Source: Sinohyriopsis cumingii (Eukaryota; Mollusca; Bivalvia; Unionida; Unionidae). From it: 64,000 nucleotides of DNA. A model generated the notes under the pieces. It was not told the DNA's origin and did no database searches. It was given only the letters and a program-made list of their open reading frames with translations. Positions 46,172-58,724 of this stretch are shown one piece after another; position 1 is the stretch's first letter, and every line of letters begins with the position of its first letter. The translations under genes and the position numbers were made by a program. Location of the stretch: positions 14,167,220 through 14,231,219 of the forward strand of contig CM068839.1 of NCBI GenBank assembly GCA_028554795.2. Reading direction: 5' to 3'.

Positions 46172-46175
46172 TTAA

Positions 46176-46857
46176 GTTGGGATATATTAACTTGTAAATG
46201 GGCTGCAATGAAGATACCTAGGTCTATTCCAGATTTATCCCCACCCACTCCAAAAGCAAGTAACCTTGGTGCTTTGGCTGATTAAAACTATATTCTCTGT
46301 GTTTAGATGTCAGTCACAGCTAATACAACTTTATACTTGGTTGTCTGAGACAAAGACTGATAGCATTTTACATCATGCTTAATTTTGAGAGACAAGTCCT
46401 TTATACACTCAAGCAGGCCATATAAACTATGTGTTGAACTATAAACATTTTTACAACAATATTTACAATTTTACTCGACTTCATATTGAATTGGGCATAA
46501 TAAAGGAAAATCTCCAAGAGCAGTTCATTAAATTCTTCAGAATGGAAACATTATACCCATAGCTGATGGTACTCTATGCGTTTTTGGGCTCTTTAAAACT
46601 AGGCCTGAACATTAATTAGATATTGTAAACATGTTATTTGAGATAAGAACAAAAGATGTTGCATCTTGTATGAAACATATTTTTTACTTAATAAAGTTCA
46701 GTGGATCATGAAATCTAAAAGTTAATTTTATATGTGGCATATATAAGCATATAAAACCTAAGTTTGTTGAACATAAATTGAATATAAAGAAGATAAATTA
46801 CCAGAAAGGCATGGCATTTGTGTTGGTTGACAGTTAGAGATATCCCAAGGACAGTTG
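46176..46857. other. Intron 10 sequence without recognised features
   Basis: AT-rich spacer between the TTAA element and the split SINE. Confidence 0.45.
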
Positions 46858-46915
46858 TTGTTATAGGTTCAAGCCATTTCTCAGTGCAAGATAGGTAATA
46901 TATGGTGGCCAGTAT
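46858..46915 (-). mobile_element. Split SINE, 3' half
   Basis: Reverse-oriented SINE: GTTCAAGCCATTTCTCAGTG, then ATATATGGTGGCCAGTAT. It breaks off at GCCAGTAT and its other half is at 48524-48712. Confidence 0.75.
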
Positions 46916-48523
46916 GGCGTTCTACGAACGTTCTGTTATGAGTTGGGGTGGGGGTGTGATCCCAATATTTATTTGAATTACTATGGAATTCCCACCCTGG
47001 TTCGTTTTTGTAGGAAGTGAAATTAGTGATAGAGAGAGATACAGCTCCCAGCCCCCAGTCAGCAATACCGACAATTAAATTATTAAGAACACAAAGGTGA
47101 AATTCAAAAGAATAACAGTTTAATACAATTTAAACGATATTAATTTCTCAACCAATCTGCTTCCTCTCAACCATGTAACAACCTATTTCATCATGTGATT
47201 ATAGTGTGAGATGGCTTTCCCTGTACTTGGTTTCTACTCATCTGTGCTCTACTCTGCCAATTCCTTTCCTCCTTCCGGCGTTCTCCGTACTCCGATTCTT
47301 CCTATCCTCTTCCCTTTTTGTCTCCTTTTCTCCTCCTCCTTCTCTCTCTCTTTCTCCAGCAACTAGGCTTATTCTCTGCCTACTGCCTTGTTCTATCCTG
47401 TCTCTCTGAGACTCGGGACTTGACTACCCAGTAATTCTGTCCCCAAAAGCTTCCTATGAAAAACACAAGGACATTAGCATGTTTCATTAGCCATCTCGCC
47501 TCACACTAAATCAACAATCAAATCATCAGATTAAGGCTATCTACATCTTTGGTCACGCATTCGTGCACATCGAAAACCACACACATTCTTATAGAAAACA
47601 ATGTTGCAATAAAGAGTGGTATCCTACTTATCATACAGACATCACTAAATTGCGTTACATCAATATATTCTTAATCTCAGTATTCTGAACAATATCACAA
47701 CAATCAGACGCATTTCTGTACATTACACTCCCACAAGTGTACACAAATATTCAAATATCCATATTATTTAAATTTACACACTGCAACCATTTCCAAAGTT
47801 ACAATTTAATTCAACAATTGCAGAATCTAGAATATCACATAAATAAATACACTAGTTTACCCCGAAGTAACCAGATAGCGAATTACAATATTAATTCTGA
47901 CTATGAGCTAGCAATCTACATAATCATGGCTCATTTGTCAAGTACGCATGTAAATTAAACAATACAAAGGTAATTCTATGTACTAACAATTCTAGTAAGT
48001 AAATATACATACTGCCCATAATTACAATTACATTGCCGTAACATTCTGCAACAGTCGAGCAAATAACTCACTGACCTTTACAATGCTTTCTGTCCTTGAA
48101 TGTACCAAGGTTTCTTTTTCCGCCAATTCACGAGTGGCTTCCTCGGAGTTATTGCTACAACTTCTCAGCATGATACTTCACAATGACTAATTCATTCCCA
48201 GCCCAAAGGACTGTTAAGTTTTGGTTCTAATTGATGACCCCACCCTTCCTCAGTTCCGACTGGATATCAATTCTACCCCAGTCAGTCCAGCTTAACAGAC
48301 GAGCCTCAGGCCATCTGTCAAAGCAGGGAGATTTTACAACAGCATCATGAGTCCTTTGTTCGTAGAACAAAGCTTCCAATGTCTACATGTTAGTTTTGAC
48401 ACCTAACGATGTGGGCTCTTGTACAACACGAATCGCTACGATAGACACAGGGTCTACATACACATGGCGCTAACCCATTCCTTTGTTCCTGACTTACATA
48501 ATTGCGGGCAGGCAAACGTAACA
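46916..48523. mobile_element. Unclassified 1.6-kb insertion with 8-bp target duplication
   Basis: It is bounded by GCCAGTAT on both sides (46908-46915 and 48524-48531), a sequence present once in the intact SINE, so this is a real insertion. The first bases are GGCGTTCTACGAACG and the last CAAACGTAACA, with little inverted similarity. GTTCTACGAAC near the left end recurs inverted as GTTCGTAGAAC at about 48359. If the preceding T is counted, the ends are TG..CA with a 7-bp duplication, as in an LTR, but the duplication is long for an LTR. No coding frame is recognised. A CT-rich zone lies at 47260-47410. Confidence 0.6.
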
Positions 48524-48712
48524 GCCAGTATAATTGGTGGAGGAAGAACAAGGGAAAAAGCAGTAAGAACCATGACCTATGGGGAACTACTGACTAGTTT
48601 TCTCACGTACCCACATATGCTGAGCCAGAGTATTGAACCCATGTGGACAGGTGTGAGATGGCAGTGATTACTAAGTATGAGTGCTTTAGACCACTTGGCC
48701 ACTGCGGCCTCT
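48524..48712 (-). mobile_element. Split SINE, 5' half with tRNA-like head
   Basis: AATTGGTGGAGGAAGAAC continues the body. ATTGAACCCATGTGG is the inverted B-box region, and GACCACTTGGCCACTGCGGC the inverted A-box region. It joins the half at 46858-46915 once the insertion is removed. Confidence 0.8.
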
Positions 48713-49389
48713 TGCCATGGAAGATGAGGGTACTGCCATCATCTGAACACAATCATGCTCCTGATCCAGCAAAAAATCAGTGTTGAAAGTCATATCAGCA
48801 ATATGGGGAGAAGCAGCAGAAGGATTAAAATACCAAGGCAACAGACTATAAGCAGTTTATCATTAGAAGCTGCAAGTCATTTACTGGCATACTGTGCATC
48901 ACAGTGCTCAATCATTAACACCAAAGCAATGGAAACAGCTGCCGTATCCTAATCAACAAACCACTGGAAATACCCAGATACCTGTTAGTCTACAAATAAT
49001 GAAATGGAGGGTCTTTCTTGCTTTGGGATTCAGGACCCATTGATGATAATAGAATTTTGATTTTGGAAATTAGATTATAAATGAAAACATCTTAAATGTT
49101 TTCTTTAATATACTATTTTCTAAAATATTTATTTTTAAACCTCTTTTGTTGGTACTTTTCTTCTTGCACTCTTTTGTATCACTATTTTGTCAGTGCTCCT
49201 TTATCAGCGCTCTTTTGCTGTGCACACTTCTGTTGGTTAATCACATATCAGTGGGCATGATGTCAATAAACCCACAGTTGTCATATGACTTTTCTTGGAT
49301 TCTTTCATTCTACGCTGTCTGTTTATATGGATCTTTATAATGAAGAATTTAATTAAATTGTTAATATAATTTATTGTACAATCCTATAT
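48713..49389. other. Intron 10 sequence without recognised features
   Basis: AT-rich. Short frames have no recognisable product. Confidence 0.4.
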
Positions 49390-50965
49390 GCTATAAATGC
49401 ATCCCAAACTGAGAATTTAGGGGTGGGGGAACAATCTCATTTATTATAAATCTCTATTAAAGCTGATGAATAAGCATGGAAAGGGTGGAAATTCAATCCC
49501 ATTTGTTATAAATGTATACCAGAGCTGAGAATGAGGGGAGGAGGGTACACTTCCATTTGTTATAAATGTATACAGAATTAAAAATATGGGGAAAAGGTAT
49601 TTTAGTTTCATTTGTTATAAATGTGTACAAAAGATAATATTAACTTAGGAAAAAATGGTGCACAGTTCTATTTGTTGTAAATGTACACAGCAGCTGTGAA
49701 TAAATTTTGGAAGTTAGGGCACAATCCCATTCATTATAAATGTATACAGAAGCTGGGAGTTTGGGAAGGAGGTTAAATTACATTTGTTGTAAAAGTAGAC
49801 AAAAGCTGAGAATCAGTTGGGGATAAAGGGAGTCTGATTCCATTTGCTGTAAATGTAGACAAAAGCTGAGAATCAATTAGCAATAAGGGAAGTCTAGTTC
49901 CATTTGTTGTAAATGTAAACAAAAGCTGAGAATCAATTGGGGATCAGGGGAATCTAGTTCCATTTGTTGCAAATGTATACAATTTACGCTGAAAATCAAT
50001 TGGGGATATGGGGAGTCTAGTTCCATTTGCAGTAAATGTAGACAAAAGCTGAGAATCAATTGGGGATAATGGGAGTTTAGTTCCATTTGCTGTAAATGTA
50101 GACAAAAGCTGAGAATCAGTTGGCGATAAGGGGAGTCTAGTTCAGTTTGTTGGAAATGTAGACAATTTACGCTGAAAATCAATTGGGGACAAGGGGAGTC
50201 TAGTTCCATTTGTTGTAAATGTAGACAAAAGCTGAGAATCAATTGGGGATAAGGGGAGTCTAGTTCCATTTGTTGTAAATGTAGACAAAAGCTGAGAATC
50301 AATTGGCAATAAGGGGAGTCTAGTTCAGTTTGTTGTAAATGTAGACAATTTACACTGAAAATCAATTGGGGACAAGGGGGACAAGTCTAGTTCCATTTGT
50401 TGTGAATGTAAACAAAAGCTGAGAATCAATTGGGGATAAGGGGGTCTATAGAATTCCATTTGCTGTAAATGTAGACAAAAGCTGAGAATCAATTGGGGAT
50501 AAGGGGAGTCTATAGAGTTCCATTTGCTGTAAATGTAGACAAAAGCTGAGAATTAGTTGGGGATAAGGGGAGTCTAGTTCCATTTGTTTTTAATGTGACA
50601 AAAGCTGAGAATTAATTGGGGATAAGGGGAGTCTAGTTCCATTTGTTGTAAATGTAGAAAAAATCTGAGAATCAATTGGGGATAAGGTGAGTCTATAGAG
50701 TTCCATTTGCTGTAAATGTAGACAAAAGCTGAGAATCAATGGGGATAAGGGTTGTCTAGTTCCAGTTGTTGTAAATGTAGACAAAAGCTGAGAATCAATT
50801 GGGGATAATAGGAGTCTAGTTCCATTTGTTGTAAATGTAGACAAAAGCTGAGAATCAATTGGGGATAATGGGAGTCTAGTTCCATTTGCTGTAAATGTAG
50901 ACAAAAGCTGAGAATCAATTCGCGATAAGGGGAGTCTAGTTCCATTTCTTGTAAATCTATACAAT
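49390..50965. repeat. Minisatellite of about 59 bp, near 26 copies
   Basis: Units read GTCTAGTTCCATTTGTTGTA, then AATGTAGACAAAAGCTGAGA, then ATCAATTGGGGATAAGG. Units at the left end are older and more diverged than those in the middle. The minus-strand frames through it are repeats without gene features. Confidence 0.9.
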
Positions 50966-51124
50966 GAAACTAGCATAAATGTATCTTTGATGATGTCAAA
51001 ATTTATTCATTACACTTTTAACTTAAAATTATCATTAAGAATTGTCAATTTCATAATTATATATTTGATTACATTTTATTGACATCCTTCTCAGCTGCTT
51101 ATCATGTATTTTTCTTGTGTGCAG

Positions 51125-51229
51125 GCCCTTTGTGATGTCATTGGACCCGTCTTGTCTGATCCAAAGCACATGAAGTCCATGGTTACATCTTTGACAGCTG
51201 TAGTGTCCACATCAAATGCACCCAGAGCG
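51125..51229 (+). CDS. IP3-receptor-like gene, exon 11
   Basis: This 35-codon exon in phase 0/0 has acceptor TTGTGTGCAG and donor GTTAGT. It encodes ALCDVIGPVLSDPKHMKSMV and ends SNAPRA. Together with the end of exon 10 it gives ESAANALTALCDVIGPVL, comparable to the SCIRVLSDVAKSRAI helix of IP3 receptors. It is separated from exon 10 by 7.4 kb of transposon- and array-rich intron. Confidence 0.75.
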
Positions 51230-51980
51230 GTTAGTACCATACATTTGTATTTACCTGCTTATTACATTCTTCCTCAATAAATACGTCTGACACTATAGAT
51301 AAAAGTACATCAAAATCATATAAAATGTTTCTTTGTTTTTCTTTCCATAAAGTTGACAACTATAAGAAACATCTCCCATTAGGAATGATGTATATGCAAC
51401 ATGTTTAAATTCTAGCTTGCCAACATTTCTGCACTTTCATCCTGGGGAATATTTTTATGGGAAACAAATGTTACAGAAATAAATAAAATAAAGTAATTTA
51501 ATTATCTAGTACAGGATATAGTGATTCGAAAATCCTTTAAATGTCACTTTATATTTTCAAATATAACCCATCATCTGATTTTGTTGTATCATTATGACTA
51601 GAATCATTGTCATCAACAGAGAAATTATATCAACATCTAATGCAGTCTTCATAGAAGAAAGGCACTTTTGGAAGGATAGTGCTTTAACAATTGTATCATT
51701 TAGTTATCTTCCTCATCATCAATAATAGAATAATACAATTTCACTTAATGGTCAGTTATGACAGTGAAACAGGTTGGGTATAGTACGCCAGAAGATCTTA
51801 AGAACTCTAATATTTCCTCATCCCTAGAGTGAGGTAATTTCACTTAACTGTCAGATATCACATTGATACAGATTGGATCTTAATAACTATGTTTTTCATC
51901 CATAGAGTGGTGCAATTTTATTTAACAGATGGACATTGCAATGAGTTGGGTTGTGCCAGAATATCTTAGTTCCTTTTCAG
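51230..51980. other. Intron 11 without recognised features
   Basis: AT-rich sequence. Loosely repeated phrases (TTTCACTTAATGGTCAG and TTTCACTTAACTGTCAG) occur in the second half. Confidence 0.4.
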
Positions 51981-52052
51981 ATTATGGTTGGAGTTTTGGA
52001 GAAGTTCAATAGTGAGATAAAAACTGGGGACACAAAAAGTGCTGTTAGAAAG
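51981..52052 (+). CDS. IP3-receptor-like gene, exon 12
   Basis: This 24-codon exon in phase 0/0 has acceptor TTCCTTTTCAG and donor GTAACA. It encodes IMVGVLEKFNSEIKTGDTKS followed by AVRK, which looks like the family helix NIIERLQDIVSALEDR. Its length is a multiple of three and both flanks are phase 0, so skipping it would keep the frame. A 3' fragment of an L2-like LINE begins about 20 bp downstream of its donor. Confidence 0.7.
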
Positions 52053-52074
52053 GTAACATTCCCCTTTTTTTCAA

Positions 52075-52258
52075 CTGCACAAACAACTTTAAAGATCTAA
52101 TAATATTCTCTACATTAAATATTTTCAGCATGTTTTTTATGTTTTTTAATTTCATGGTGTTTGTTTTTTGTAATAATATCATTATATATGGTTTTTTATG
52201 TTATAGGTGTTGTCTAATGTTGTAAAGCACTTAGAACTTCTAAAGAATAGGCACTGAT
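52075..52258 (+). mobile_element. 3' fragment of the L2-like LINE
   Basis: It matches the 3' end of the LINE at about 27630-27820: TTAAATATTTTCAGCATGTT, then TTTCATGGTGTTTG, then GTGTTGTCTAATGTTGTAAA and GCACTTAGAACTTCTA. It is severely 5'-truncated, begins about 20 bp past exon 12, and shows the family moved more than once here. Confidence 0.8.
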
Positions 52259-52640
52259 ATTTATTGTACGTTGATTTCTTGGATATTCATTATATTTACC
52301 CATAAATACTGTAAAATTAATTTTGATATAGAAAAATAAAAAATATATTCGGGTTATATGATTTGTTGATGTCTGCATTTAAAAATTATTTTAATAGATT
52401 TCTTTTTTGTTTGTCATAATAGCATTTTGCAAAATTGACCTGGTTTAGTATCAGCATGGGCATAATTAAAGGATCATTGTCAATTGCAAAGAATAATTTG
52501 AAAATGTACCCTAAACAACATCACCAAAATGTTTTGACTCAAGTGACACAGATGCCATCAAGCTTCAAAATGACAGCATTTTTTGGGGTACAGCCCTTTC
52601 ATATTTTAAATTTATAATTTAAAAATGGTGCATGCTTTTG

Positions 52641-52642
<2 letters not shown>

Positions 52643-52707
<65 letters not shown>
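52643..52707. repeat. (AT)n microsatellite
   Basis: About 32 AT dinucleotides, ending about 90 bp before the exon 13 acceptor. Confidence 0.95.
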
Positions 52708-52714
<7 letters not shown>

Positions 52715-52798
52715 GTACACACACCAGTATGAAATGTGTCATGCAATGAACATAGCTTGTCTGGTCAGGAGATTATTTGCTGTTGTTTTTTTCAACAG

Positions 52799-52928
52799 GG
52801 CAACATGGAATACTATGCCAGTGAGCTAGAGCTGAATGCTAAGTTTCATATGTTTGCTACAAACTGCCAACATGTTCACTGTGGACAGAACTCCGTTTCC
52901 CAGCAACTCAAAGTCAAGTCAAAAAGAG
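52799..52928 (+). CDS. IP3-receptor-like gene, exon 13
   Basis: A pyrimidine-rich acceptor TTTTTTTCAACAG is followed by GNMEYYASELELNAKFHMFA and then NCQHVHCGQNSVSQQLKVKS, ending with one base of a split Glu codon at donor GTATGT. The first half can be aligned with the family segment containing VQAELSVLVDVLH. The His/Cys cluster CQHVHC is unlike the IP3-receptor sequences I recall and may be specific to this paralogue. A long (AT)n tract lies just upstream. Confidence 0.7.
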
Positions 52929-54290
52929 GTATGTACTATATATCTGTTACAGAGCGGGCAGCTTGTCCTTTTGATAAACTGGTGTCCTATCTTGGTGCAG
53001 GGCTGGGGGTGGTGTAGCATGGTTATTAGGTGCTAGTGGACATACTTTTTCAGTTAATTCAGGTCATTCAAACTGGGATAACCTCCAATATGAACCATAT
53101 AGTCAGAAAAAAAAAAATGTGAAGTGTACTTTAGCATTTTTTTAATGTGTGCATGTACATTATAAATGCACACAAGCCTACACAGAAATAAACAGACTGA
53201 TAAACTCATTACCCTTTGAAGTTGCTGGCTTAAAATTAAAAGTACAGTGCTAAGTCAGTGCATACAATATTGTTACGAGTCTATGCTCATAAAATAAGTA
53301 ACAGTAAAGAGTAAAGACAACAAGCTTTGAAAAATTTAACAAATAATTTATTTCCCAGGAATACAAAGTGAAAAATGAGAAAAAAGAACTTACAGTATTG
53401 TGAATTAAATCCAAAATTAATCCAAGAATTAAAGACACAAGTCCTAGTAATAAAAGTCTTGAAGAAAAATCAGTTCAGGTCCCAAAGAGATTCGAAATTG
53501 AAGGCGATGATGTGTCTTTTATGACCTGTGTAGTGCTGATGTGTCAACAGTCTCTTTTTGAATCACATAAATATTATTTCAGGTTTGAATTTAGTATAAA
53601 TTCCAATGAATGTCTTTATCCAAGAATTTTATCAGAATACCTTTTGTATTTCCTGAGAAAATAATCACTTGAACTCAATAATTTGAAAAAAATAAAATTC
53701 AGCGTAAACTGGTCACAAAATAATACAACTTAAAGTGCTAGATGTTAAAGCATGACTAGCATAATCATCACAGTCACAAGAAAATATAGTTCTTTGCTTG
53801 ACCTCATGTCACAAATTAGCAGTTTCAATAAAAAAAAACACATTATCTAATGGATAATAACCTTTCAGAATGATCTCATGAGCCTTGTTTATTTACAACA
53901 CAATAGCCATTAAAATTCACTTTGGAATCTTCAAAACTCTGACCCATATCAACATGTTTACCTCAGTAATAATTCAGTTAATAAGCTCTTACACATAGAG
54001 AATAATGAAGCTATTATTAGTTGTTTACATAAATTAAACAAATAAAATAGGTCAAGCAGGTCAATCAGAAATGAACTCAATTTTGGACAAGGTCAAGTCC
54101 AGCAAACAATGTTACATTACAATAACACATAATGAAGTTAAAAAATAAAACAAACAAACAATTAAATTAAATATACATAACAATATAAAAAATGTTAGAG
54201 TTTTAAAAGTAGACAGCATTAATGTTTAAATTAGTACAAGTAGAAGGGTTTGTGCAGCCTGCTGGCAGCTAAAAAGAAGGCTCTTTTATA
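52929..54290. other. Intron 13, first part
   Basis: AT-rich sequence with no repeat array or element end that I can support. Confidence 0.45.
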
Positions 54291-54294
54291 CACC

Positions 54295-55560
54295 AAAAGC
54301 TGTTCACCATTACTTGATTTGCATGGTTTACCATTACCTGATATATATGGTTTACCATTACCTGATTTGCATGGTTTACCATTACCTGATTTATATGGTT
54401 TACCATTACCTGATTTGCATGGTTTGCCATTACCTGATTTATATGGTTTACCGTTACCTGATTTATTTGGCATACCATTACCTGGTTTGCATGGTTTAGC
54501 ATTACCTGATTTATATTGAATACTGTTACCTGATTTATATGGTACACCATTACCTGATTTATATGGTTTACCATTACCTGATTTGCATGGTTTACCATTA
54601 CCTGATTTATATCACATACCATTACTTGATTTGCATGGTTTACCATTACCTGATTTATATGGTTTACTATTACCTGAATGCATGGTTTACCATTACCTGA
54701 TTTGCATGGTTTACCATTACCTGATTTATGTGGTTTACCATTACCTGATTTGCATGGTTTACCATTACCTGATTTGCATGGTTTAACATTACCTGATTTA
54801 TATGACATACCATAGTGAATTTGCATGGTTTACCATTACCTGATATATATGGTTCACCATTACCTGAATTGCATGGTTTACCATTACCTGATTTATATGG
54901 TTTACTATTACCTGAATGCATGGTTTACCATTACCTGATTTGCATGGTTCACCATTACCTGATTTGCATGGTTTACCATTACCTGATTTATATGGTTTGC
55001 CATTACCTGATTGTTATGGTTTACTATTACCTGATTTATATGATTTACCATTACTTGATTTATATGGTTTACCATTACTTGATTGTTATGGTTTACCATT
55101 ACCTGATTTATATGGTTTAACATTACCTGATTTATATGACATACCATTACCTCATTTGCATGGTTCACCATTACCTGATTTATATGGTTTACTACTACCT
55201 GATTTGCATGGTTTACCATTACCTGATTTGCATGGTTTACCATTACCTGATTTATATGACATACCATTACCTCATTTGCATGGTTTACCTTTACCTGATT
55301 TATATGATTTACCATTACCTGAATTGCATGGTTTACCATTACCTGATTTATATGGTTTACCATTACCTGATTTATATGATTTGCCATTACTTGATTTATA
55401 TGGTTTACCATTACTTGATTGTTATGGTTTACCATTACCTGATTTGCATGGTTTACCATTACCTGAATTATATGGTATATCATTACCTGATTTTTATGGT
55501 TTACCATTACTTGATTTATATGGTTTACCATTACTTGATTGTTGTGGTTTGTTGCTGATG
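54295..55560. repeat. 24-bp minisatellite, about 52 copies
   Basis: Units read GGTTTACCATTACCTGATTT followed by GCAT or ATAT. The unit is a multiple of three and free of stops in several phases on both strands, so long frames appear everywhere in it. They are not genes. Confidence 0.95.
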
Positions 55561-55770
55561 CTATTATTTATCTTGAGACAAGGTTTACCATTTTATCATG
55601 AAACTATATGGTTACATTTTTGGGGGTAATTTTTATTGAATTGTCTAGGTGGAGGCTCAACATTGCAACCATTGTTGTGTCCTAATGCCTGTCTGCATCA
55701 ATAAACCCATCCATTCCCAACCTAGATTAACCTTAATATTAAAAGATTTTATGGAAGAACTGTATTGTTT
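55561..55770. other. Spacer between two arrays
   Basis: No recognised feature. Confidence 0.4.
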
Positions 55771-56550
55771 TGGTTCAGATAATGCTAGTGGAATGACAGG
55801 CAGATTGCCTTAGATTCAGACAATGCTAGTGGAATGACAGGCATATTGCCTTTGATTCAGATAATGCTAGTGGAATGACAGGCAGATTGCCTTTGATTCA
55901 GATAATGCTAGTGGAATGACAGGCAGATTGCCTTTGATTCAGACAATGCTAGTGGAATGACAGCCAGATTGCATTTGATTCAGATAATGCTAGTGGAGTG
56001 ATGCAGATTGCCTTTGATTCAGATAATGCTAGTGGAATGACAGGTGGATTGCCTTTGATTCAGATAATGCTAGTGGAATGACAGGCAGATTGCCTTTGGT
56101 TCAGGTAATGCTAGTGGAATGACAGGCAGATTGCCTTTGATTCAGACAATGCTAGTGGAATGACAGGTAGATTGTCTTTGATTCAGATAATGCTAGTGGA
56201 ATGACAGGTGGATTGCCTTTGATTCAGATAATGCTGGTGGAATGACAAGCAGATTGCCTTTGATTCCGATAATACTAGTGGAATGACAGGCAGATTGCCT
56301 TTGATTCAGATAATGCTAGTGGAATGACAGGTGGATTGCCTTTGATTCAGATAATGCTGGTGGAATGACAAGCAGATTGCCTTTGATTCCGATAATGCTA
56401 GTGGAATGACAGGCAGATTGCCTTTGATTCAGATAATGAATGCTAGTGGAATGACAGGTAGATTGTCTTTGATTCAGTCAATGCTGGTGGAATGACAGGC
56501 AGATTGCCTTTGATTCAGTCAATGCTAGTGGAATGACAGGCAGATTGCCT
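55771..56550. repeat. 40-bp minisatellite, about 20 copies
   Basis: Units read TTGATTCAGATAATGCTAGT, then GGAATGACAGGCAGATTGCC. Multi-unit blocks recur (GCTGGTGGAATGACAAGC followed by GATTCCGATAAT appears twice). Confidence 0.95.
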
Positions 56551-56559
56551 TTTTTTTCC

Positions 56560-56860
56560 TGTTCAGGAAAAGTGAAAATCAAGGAGACCGTAGTGCCACT
56601 GGATATGTCTCTAACTGATGTGCTGTACATAAAAAGTTAAAATCTAGGAGACCGTAGTGCCACTGTATATGTCTCTAATTGTTGTGCTGTACAAGAAAAG
56701 TGAAAATCAAGGAGACAGTGCCACTCTATATGTCTCTAACTGATGTACTGTACAAGAAAAGTGAAAATCAAGGAGACAGTGCCACTGTGTATGTCTCTAA
56801 CTGATGTGCTGTACAAGAAAAGTAAAACTCAAGGCGACATTGCCACTGTATATGTTTGGA
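56560..56860. repeat. Minisatellite of about 60 bp, five copies
   Basis: Units read AAAAGTGAAAATCAAGGAGA, then CAGTGCCACTGTATATGTCT, then CTAACTGATGTGCTGTACAAG. Confidence 0.9.
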
Positions 56861-56887
56861 GCTCACATATTACTGTGATATGTATTT

Positions 56888-57061
56888 TCCTATAAGGCAA
56901 ATCCAACTGCACATTCAAATCTGCTGTCACATTGTGCATTGGCAGATCTAGGTCTATCCAGTTTGTTGAGAGTAATCAGTAGAACAAATAACATGGACCC
57001 TTATCTGCCATCACATAATGAACTAGCAGATCAGTGTTATGTTGTTTGCAGTTGGACATAA
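56888..57061. mobile_element. Palindromic MITE-like element, copy 3
   Basis: The ends are TCCAACTGCACATTC and GTTTGCAGTTGGA. Inside lie AATCTGCTGTCACATTGTG and the inverse-like TCTGCCATCACATAATGAAC. Same family as 471-632 and 7314-7467. Confidence 0.65.
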
Positions 57062-57109
57062 CTTTTATGTGAGTATATATAGTATACAAGTGTATGACAC
57101 TTGCATTGT

Positions 57110-57460
57110 CCTATAAGCTTTCAGAAGTTGCCATTGGTTACTAATAAATTTTTCAAACATTCAGAAGTTGCTAATGGCTAATAATGAACTGTTGAAATGT
57201 GCAGAACTTGCCAGTGGATAATAATGAATTTCTCAAATATTCAGAAGTTACCAGTGCATAATAATGAATTTCTCAAATATTCAGAAGTTACCAGTGCATA
57301 ATAAAGAATTTCTCAAATATTCAGAAGTTACCAATGGATAATAATGAATTTCTCTAATATTCAGAACTTGCCAGTGGATAATAATGAATTTCTCAAATAT
57401 TAAGAAGTTACCAGTGGATAATAATAAACTATTAAAATATATAGAAGTTGCCAGTTAGCA
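57110..57460. repeat. 40-bp minisatellite, eight copies
   Basis: Units read ATTCAGAAGTTGCCAGTGGA, then TAATAATGAATTTCTCAAAT. Confidence 0.9.
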
Positions 57461-57734
57461 TCTGTGAAGACTGTCACACAAGACTGAATAATGAGTGTTT
57501 TTTAATGGATTCCTCGCAATTGATGCACCAGCAGATGAATCACTTGAGCTTAATCTCTTGTGCATCAAGCAGATTTTCAGATTCTGTTACACAGTGTGAG
57601 TGCAGTGACACAGCTTAGCATCTGATTGGGAAATTGAAGAATCCAAACCCTGGAAAATCAGCACGTGGTGATCTGTTGTGCATGATGTTGACTGTACTTA
57701 CAATGTGCTAGTGCTATGCTGACAGTGAGTGGTT

Positions 57735-58020
57735 ATTTAGTTGAAGATACAAAAACCATAGTGAATTTAGATACATAGACAATAGTGAATTTAGATACTA
57801 GGACAATAGCAAATTTAGATACAAAGACCAGAGTGAATTTAGATACATGGACCCTTGTGAATTTAGATACAAAGAACATAGTGATTTTAGATTCAAGAAC
57901 TGTAGCGAATTTAGAAAACAAGGACCAAAATAAATTTAGAAAACAAGGACCATAATGAATTTATATAACAAGAACCATAGTGACTTTAGATTCAAGGACC
58001 ATAGTGAATTTAGATACAAA
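57735..58020. repeat. Minisatellite of about 24 bp, near twelve copies
   Basis: Units read GTGAATTTAGATACAAGGAC followed by CATA. Adjacent copies are diverged. Confidence 0.85.
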
Positions 58021-58720
58021 TTGGTATTGCATGTTACAATTGTTTCCATAGAATATCCCTGTGAAGATGATGACTTGTGGAGTTTGTTTCAATTAGTCAT
58101 GTCCTTCCTCAGCCATGAAAGAATTTGACAAAAAGTGACAGAAAGTCCTTGCATTTACACAAATGATGCCATTTTGTAATCAAATATGGCTGCTGCTACT
58201 AAACATTGTATAGAAACATTTATTTCAACAAAACACTTAACAAATTTTGACCAACTTTGACACAAAGCAACCAGGCATAGTGGCCTTCCAGTATTGGACA
58301 AACGATGCTGAATAGCAATCAAATATTTATGAAGATCCTAAAACAAGAAAAAACCTTGAAACAGTTGTTTTCATAGCATATGCAATCAGTAGCATTGGAA
58401 AAATTTCAACCAAAGCATCCTACATCTGATTATTTGGCAGATATCAGCCATGCGAGTGACTTCAGACTCACTGAGGCCTCTTTTTAATTTTTAACATCCA
58501 TATTTAGAATTTTTCAAGACTTTTACATTTTCATGGGAGGTCTCTTATGATGAAAACATGAAGCATGCTTTGGAAAAATGTTAAAGTTTCCATGTTATTG
58601 GGATGCACAGAATATCAGCATGCACTTGCATGGTATGTTAGTGACTACACTTAATTCTCCATAGTGACATCAAATATATTTAATGCTATTGCTTGTGTTT
58701 CATGCACACGTAACTGATGT
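58021..58720. repeat. Diverged dispersed repeats, intron 13
   Basis: AAATATGGCTGCTGCTAC, and phrases such as GAAACAGTTGTTTTCATAGC shared with 23918-23935, mark old copies of the family at 23413-24060. No coding sense. Confidence 0.45.
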
Positions 58721-58724
58721 GAAC

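Noticed and set aside
49877-50976. Minus-strand frames with repeated LILSFCLHLQQMELDS
   Set aside because: Translation of the 59-bp minisatellite. The frame survives only through repeats and has no flanking gene signals.
54231-55629. Very long open frames on both strands (for example 237 codons at 54916, 207 at 54908) with repeated GLPLPDLY or NHINQVMV products
   Set aside because: They come from a 24-bp repeat that is a multiple of three and lacks stops in several phases. Frames overlap on both strands, and there is no splice support or recognisable domain.
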